A DNA stretch of 10,046 nucleotides, taken from positions 1 to 10,046 of the forward strand of contig PWVY01000250.1 of assembly GCA_003561665.1 (NCBI GenBank). Reading direction: 5' to 3'. Positions 6,688 to 10,046 of the stretch are shown one piece after another. The translations under genes and the position numbers were made by a program. Every line of letters begins with the position of its first letter. Position 1 is the stretch's first letter. This DNA comes from Thermoplasmata archaeon (GTDB lineage Archaea > Thermoplasmatota > SW-10-69-26). Below the pieces are notes generated by a model. It saw only the letters and a list, made by a program, of their open reading frames with translations. It ran no database searches and was not told where the DNA came from.

Positions 6688-7140
6688 CTAGGCTACGATC
6701 GTCAACGCGTAACTGGCAACAACCCGATCATCCGTCACATCCACAATGATCACCTCGAACCGATCCCCCGGTTCAGCGATCGTCTGCGACGTGCCAGAAT
6801 CCCACGTGAAGACCGCCTGCGAGGTCGAACCCACCAGCGATTGGGGACCGTTAACCCGGATGTCGTTCTTGAACACAAGAGCCTCATACCGGTCCGCCTG
6901 GTCCGATAAACTCACATCCAACTCCGGAGCGTCCTCGGACCACCACGCATCCGCCGACGAAAGCTCACCCCCTTCCAACAACACATGGACGACGATGTCG
7001 CCGGACCCGTCGCTGACATGAAGCTCTGCCTCGGACCCCGTCGAGGCGATGCAACCCGTCAACGCCACGACGAGCAGGCACAACACCAAACCGCTCCGTG
7101 TCGACGATTGCACAAGAACACGCAGCGACGGAACCGACAC
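6688..7140 (-). CDS. Small secreted lipoprotein, unknown function
   Basis: The 150-residue product begins with a clear signal peptide: two arginines (R7, R15), a hydrophobic core (about 17-28) and the lipobox LTGC with Cys at residue 30. The mature protein would therefore be lipid-anchored on the outside of the membrane. The remaining 120 residues have no membrane segment, are rich in Asp, Ser, Val and Glu, and alternate hydrophobic and polar residues as in a beta-sandwich. The end, with PGDRFEVIIVDV then a short strand, recalls C-terminal domains of archaeal pilin-like surface proteins, but I cannot name a family. The start is GTG at 7140; a TATA element about 30 bases upstream makes this start fit a 5-base leader. 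nadM follows after 60 bases on the same strand; no functional link is evident. Confidence 0.75.
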   Translation of the reverse strand: MSVPSLRVLVQSSTRSGLVLCLLVVALTGCIASTGSEAELHVSDGSGDIVVHVLLEGGELSSADAWWSEDAPELDVSLSDQADRYEALVFKNDIRVNGPQSLVGSTSQAVFTWDSGTSQTIAEPGDRFEVIIVDVTDDRVVASYALTIVA

Positions 7141-7167
7141 TTAACGATTTCGTTCGGGGTCACACAC

Positions 7168-7174
7168 GTTTAAC
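7168..7174 (-). promoter_or_regulatory. Probable promoter of the lipoprotein gene
   Basis: The minus strand reads GTTAAAC here, in the 54-bp gap between the lonB stop and the lipoprotein start. Its centre is about 31 bases upstream of the GTG at 7140, so transcription would begin about 5 bases before the start codon, giving an almost leaderless mRNA. This suggests separate transcription from lonB. Confidence 0.45.
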
Positions 7175-7194
7175 TACCACGAATCGACGCACCC

Positions 7195-9240
7195 TTAAGC
7201 GGCACCGGTGGGCTGGCCTCCAGGAAGATCCTGGTCCCTAGCAGTTCCGCCCGTGCTTTTGGCGATGGCATCAGCCAAACGCGTCAACAAAGACTGCTTT
7301 GCTTGACCCACGAGCACGTGCTCCATGACCTGATCCAACGTCTCGCACGCGATGACCTCCACTTTCCCCTGGTAGTCATCACTGAGCAAAACATCGTCTT
7401 CGTTGGCTTTGGGAATAACCACCTTCTTGATCCCCGCGGCTGCAGCAGACTCGATCTTCGGCGTGACGCCTCCCACGGGGAGAACCTCCCCGCGGACGCT
7501 AAGCGATCCCGTCATGGCTACGCTTTGATCAACAGCCAAATCCTCTAACGCACTGATCACGGCTGTCGCGACGCTGATCGATGCGCTGTCACCTTCCACC
7601 CCCTCGTACGTGCCGATGAACTGGATATGGACATCCAAATCGCTCATGTCGACGCCGGTGTACTTCTTCACTAGAGCGCTCACGTTCTGCACGGCTTCCT
7701 CTGCGATTTCCCCCAGCTTCCCTGTGGCGATGACACGACCTTCGTTCTTGCTCTGCGCTGGCGTAACTTCGGCTACGATCGGTAGCATAAGACCGCTGGG
7801 TTCACCAACCTGGTCCCCCCCCATCACAGCCAACCCGTTGACACGTCCGATGGCCTCTCCACCCGTTTTGAACGATCGATAATCCTGGCGCCTTGTGATC
7901 GTCTTATCCGCGATTTGCTGCTCAAGCGAACGGGAGACACGTTTTGCACGTCGTACGTGTTCGCCCGTCACGATCGGGGCTTTCTCCTCGACGGCAACGT
8001 CGCCAGCGACACGAACAAGCCCACCTAGTTCACGAAGGCGAAGCGTTAAGCGTCCTTTCCGACCGCTGCGCCGTTGGGCCTCGCGCAGAAGCTCCGTGAT
8101 AGCTCCCCGGTCGAAATGGGGAATCTTCCCGTCCTTGGAAACCTCCTGAGCGATGAAGCGTACGAGCTTGCGGCGGTTATCGTTCGTATCCGGCATGTCC
8201 GAATTCATGTACACTTCGTACCCGTATCCTCGAATCCGGGACCGAAGGGCGGGGTGCATGCCTTGGTTTAGAGGGTTCCCCGGCTGGCCCTCGATCGCGT
8301 CAAGGTTCCCGCTGGCTACGAGGATGAAGTCGCAAGGCACAGCTTCCGTCTTCACCATGGCACCGCTAGAGCGTTCGCTTTGGCCCATGATGGAGAATTG
8401 CTTCTCCTGGAGAGCCGTGAGAAGTTGCTGTTGGCTTTCCATACGGAGCGTGTTAATCTCGTCGATGAACAACACTCCGCGGTGTGCCTTGTGGATGGCT
8501 CCAGGCTCAACGCGCTCGTGAGCGGGGGTGCCAAGCCCTCCGCTCTGGAAAGGGTCGTGGCGGACATCCCCGAGCAAGGCTCCTGCGTGAGCCCCCGTTG
8601 CGTCCTCGAACGGGGGTTGGGATCGCTTGTCGTTGGTGACGAGGAGCTTGGGAACGCTTTGTGTTTCGCGTGAACCCATCTGGCGCATTACGAGGAAGAG
8701 GATGGCGGCAGCGATGACACCGACGAGCAGCACGGTCACGTCGCGTGTTTGAAGGAAGTAGAGGAACGCGAATGCACCGATTGCGAGCATGATGAAAAGT
8801 TGAAGCGTGGCTTTCCGTTCCTCCCGTTTCTGTGCTTCGGCCTTTTGAGCGTTGACGATTTCGCGCCCTTTGCCTGCCGGGACGACGCGGACGCGTGGGT
8901 TGTTCTCGTCGTCTTGGTTCGGGTAAACGATGACGTCTTCAAGTTCATCGGGTGGGAGGAGAGCGCTCATGGCTTGCGCGAGCATGCTTTTCCCGGTGCC
9001 GGGATCTCCGATCATCATCACGTGGCGGCGCTGTTCGGCCGCCTTCTTGACGACTTCTACTGCGAGTTCTTGGCCGATGACCTGATCCACGAGGTGGTCA
9101 GGGATGTCGACGTTGTTGGTGGACTCGATGGAGTGTCCTTCGACCCAATCTTTGACGGGGATTCGTACGATTGGATCCTCGGGGGCGTCGTCGTCTTGGG
9201 ACGTGGGCGCGTCTTCGGGGGGGGATTGGTTTGTTTCCAT
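7195..9240 (-). CDS. lonB: Archaeal Lon protease, membrane-anchored (LonB)
   Basis: LonB is the membrane-bound ATP-dependent protease of archaea, degrading regulatory and misfolded proteins from the cytoplasmic face. The 681-residue product contains, in order: an acidic, low-complexity N-terminus (1-25); IPDHLVDQVIGQELAVEVV (46-64); Walker A GDPGTGKS (78-85); a LonB-specific insert with two adjacent membrane segments (about 146-164 and 168-186); GVLFIDEI Walker B (255-262); VASGNLDA (308-315); the helical lid; and the protease domain. The catalytic Ser-Lys pair is S552 in EGVEGDSAS and K595 in GGVTPKIE, 43 residues apart as in Escherichia coli Lon. ATG at 9240 is the first plausible start; the frame continues upstream only as the antisense shadow of prs. 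GAGG lies about 8 bases before it. The likely TATA box at 9341-9346 implies a leader of about 80 bases. The gene is divergent from prs. Confidence 0.96.
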   Translation of the reverse strand: METNQSPPEDAPTSQDDDAPEDPIVRIPVKDWVEGHSIESTNNVDIPDHLVDQVIGQELAVEVVKKAAEQRRHVMMIGDPGTGKSMLAQAMSALLPPDELEDVIVYPNQDDENNPRVRVVPAGKGREIVNAQKAEAQKREERKATLQLFIMLAIGAFAFLYFLQTRDVTVLLVGVIAAAILFLVMRQMGSRETQSVPKLLVTNDKRSQPPFEDATGAHAGALLGDVRHDPFQSGGLGTPAHERVEPGAIHKAHRGVLFIDEINTLRMESQQQLLTALQEKQFSIMGQSERSSGAMVKTEAVPCDFILVASGNLDAIEGQPGNPLNQGMHPALRSRIRGYGYEVYMNSDMPDTNDNRRKLVRFIAQEVSKDGKIPHFDRGAITELLREAQRRSGRKGRLTLRLRELGGLVRVAGDVAVEEKAPIVTGEHVRRAKRVSRSLEQQIADKTITRRQDYRSFKTGGEAIGRVNGLAVMGGDQVGEPSGLMLPIVAEVTPAQSKNEGRVIATGKLGEIAEEAVQNVSALVKKYTGVDMSDLDVHIQFIGTYEGVEGDSASISVATAVISALEDLAVDQSVAMTGSLSVRGEVLPVGGVTPKIESAAAAGIKKVVIPKANEDDVLLSDDYQGKVEVIACETLDQVMEHVLVGQAKQSLLTRLADAIAKSTGGTARDQDLPGGQPTGAA

Positions 9241-9340
9241 CCAGGGTCCTCGGTGCGCAATATGGGGGTCCGGGGCCGTGTTTGCGTCGTGAGCCTTGAA
9301 ATTTCCGGACCTCGGTGTGTACCATGTAGCTGGGCCCCGC

Positions 9341-9346
9341 ATAAAA
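9341..9346 (-). promoter_or_regulatory. Probable lonB promoter (TATA box TTTTAT)
   Basis: The minus strand reads GGCTTTTATGCG around this site, the clearest TATA-like element facing lonB. Transcription would start near 9318, giving a leader of about 78 bases. A weaker CATATTG at 9258-9264 lies 18-24 bases before the ATG, slightly too close for a leaderless start. The dyad at 9352-9375 lies directly upstream, where regulators of archaeal genes often bind. Confidence 0.5.
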
Positions 9347-9351
9347 GCCTT

Positions 9352-9375
9352 CCAGGGATGCACGCTTGGCCCTGG
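9352..9375. promoter_or_regulatory. Inverted repeat CCAGGG-N12-CCCTGG beside the lonB TATA box
   Basis: CCAGGG at 9352-9357 and CCCTGG at 9370-9375 form a perfect 6-base dyad with a 12-base spacer; the half-site centres are 18 bases apart. It lies 5 bases upstream of the lonB TATA box and 30 bases upstream of the opposite-facing prs TATA box. A dimeric regulator acting on one or both genes is possible. Six-base arms can occur by chance in GC-rich DNA. Confidence 0.35.
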
Positions 9376-9405
9376 GGGGCCTGACGGTCGCGTGGGGACC
9401 GCGGG

Positions 9406-9411
9406 TTTTAT
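9406..9411 (+). promoter_or_regulatory. Probable prs promoter (TATA box TTTTAT), leaderless
   Basis: TTTTAT follows a GC-only stretch and its centre is about 27 bases before the ATG at 9436. That is the spacing expected when transcription begins at or within two or three bases of the start codon, so the mRNA is probably leaderless, which is common in archaea. Confidence 0.6.
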
Positions 9412-9435
9412 CCTGGAGACGCGTTGCGCGTCCTG

Positions 9436-10046
9436 ATGCACGTTACGGCGGTGCCTCAACGGGCTGATTTGGCGGAGCGGGTTGGCGAGGAATTGGGTGT
9501 TGATTGGTCCGTGTTGGATGTTTCCACGTTCCCAGATGGTGAACTGCATGTTCGCATGGACGAACTCGTGGATGATCGGGTTGTGGTTGTCGCGGATGCG
9601 CGGCCGAATGAGCGTTTCGTGGAGGCGATCCTTGCATGCGATGCTGCGTTGGAAGCTGGTGCCACCGAGCGGTGGTTGGCTGTCCCGTACCTTTCGTATG
9701 CGCGGCAGGATCGTTCCTTCGAGGACGGGGAGGGGGTGAGCGCTCGGGCCGTGTTGCGTGCGTTTTCGTCGTGTGCTGATGGGTTCGTGACGGTGGATGT
9801 TCATTCGAGGCAGGTTCTGGATTTCTTTGAGGGTCCCTGCGTGGAGGGGAGGGCGATGCCTGAGATCGCGGCTGCGTTGGAGGATCGTGGCGTGGGGTCG
9901 GTGCTGGCGCCGGATGAGGGGGCTCGGGGGTTGGCGGGGGCGGTGGCGGAGCGGTTGGATGTCCCGTTTGATCACTTGGTGAAGCGGCGTTTGTCGGGTT
10001 CGGAGGTTGTAGTGGAGACGAAGGCGTTGGATGTGGCGGGGGAGGC
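9436..10046 (+). CDS. prs: Ribose-phosphate pyrophosphokinase (PRPP synthase), 3' end cut by window edge
   Basis: PRPP synthase transfers pyrophosphate from ATP to ribose 5-phosphate, supplying PRPP for purine, pyrimidine, histidine and NAD synthesis in the cytoplasm. The frame is open from ATG 9436 to the window end (203 codons of an expected 280-320). Motifs: FPDGELHVR (about residues 34-42), PYLSYARQDRSF (the ATP-binding loop, family YxxYxRQDR), VDVHSRQVLDFF (the metal-binding VDxHSxQ motif) and VLAPDEGARGLA, followed by VKRRLSGSE. The PRPP-binding loop lies beyond the edge. ATG is chosen over an in-frame TTG four codons upstream because it sits about 27 bases from a TATA box. The coding strand is very G-rich, opposite to the helicase and gyrB genes. 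The gene is divergent from lonB. Confidence 0.93.
   Translation, partial: MHVTAVPQRADLAERVGEELGVDWSVLDVSTFPDGELHVRMDELVDDRVVVVADARPNERFVEAILACDAALEAGATERWLAVPYLSYARQDRSFEDGEGVSARAVLRAFSSCADGFVTVDVHSRQVLDFFEGPCVEGRAMPEIAAALEDRGVGSVLAPDEGARGLAGAVAERLDVPFDHLVKRRLSGSEVVVETKALDVAGE

Noticed and set aside
9241..9975. Upstream extension of the lonB frame to 9975
   Set aside because: It crosses the divergent promoter region and is antisense to prs, which has clear PRPP synthase motifs.
1..10046. CRISPR arrays, insertion sequences, integrases, toxin-antitoxin or defence genes
   Set aside because: No regularly spaced repeats, terminal inverted repeats, transposase motifs or paired small toxin-like frames were found on reading both strands.

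Overview
The window looks like a GC-rich euryarchaeal chromosome segment. The archaeal markers are a membrane-anchored LonB protease, an archaeal-type NMN adenylyltransferase (NadM), a Hef-family helicase, a tRNA-His with a genomic G-1 and no encoded CCA, and TATA-type promoters at suitable distances from several starts. These sit beside bacterial-type DNA gyrase B and the folate enzymes PurN and FolC, as in haloarchaea and the Thermoplasmatota. I favour a Thermoplasmatota-like lineage, but this is inference; no 16S or other decisive marker is present.

Layout. Positions 1-1804 (minus) hold purN followed by folC, overlapping by one base; folC runs off the left edge. A 148-bp divergent promoter region separates them from a hef-like helicase gene (1953-3542, plus). 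tRNA-His follows (3617-3688, plus). Then comes a 480-bp stretch without a confident gene (3689-4167), holding a doubtful 70-codon minus-strand frame and a GC-only repeat/hairpin element just before gyrB. gyrB (4168-6090, plus) meets nadM (6091-6627, minus) tail to tail with no spacer. Upstream of nadM on the minus strand lies a small lipoprotein gene (6688-7140), and upstream of that lonB (7195-9240, minus). A 195-bp divergent region then leads to prs (9436 to the right edge, plus), which is truncated.

How the genes relate. PurN uses 10-formyl-tetrahydrofolate, FolC makes or polyglutamylates that cofactor, and PRPP synthase feeds purine and NAD synthesis, so several genes serve nucleotide and cofactor metabolism. 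Hef and gyrase act on DNA forks and topology; LonB is the membrane-linked ATP-dependent protease. Only purN-folC looks like a clear operon; lipoprotein-nadM is possible.

No mobile element, CRISPR array, toxin-antitoxin pair or defence island is visible, and I do not claim a new multi-gene system. The points most worth a second look are a strand-composition switch inside lonB that ignores gene direction, the palindromic repeat cluster before gyrB, the dyad at the lonB promoter, the unexplained 3.7-4.1 kb stretch, and the helicase-only Hef.
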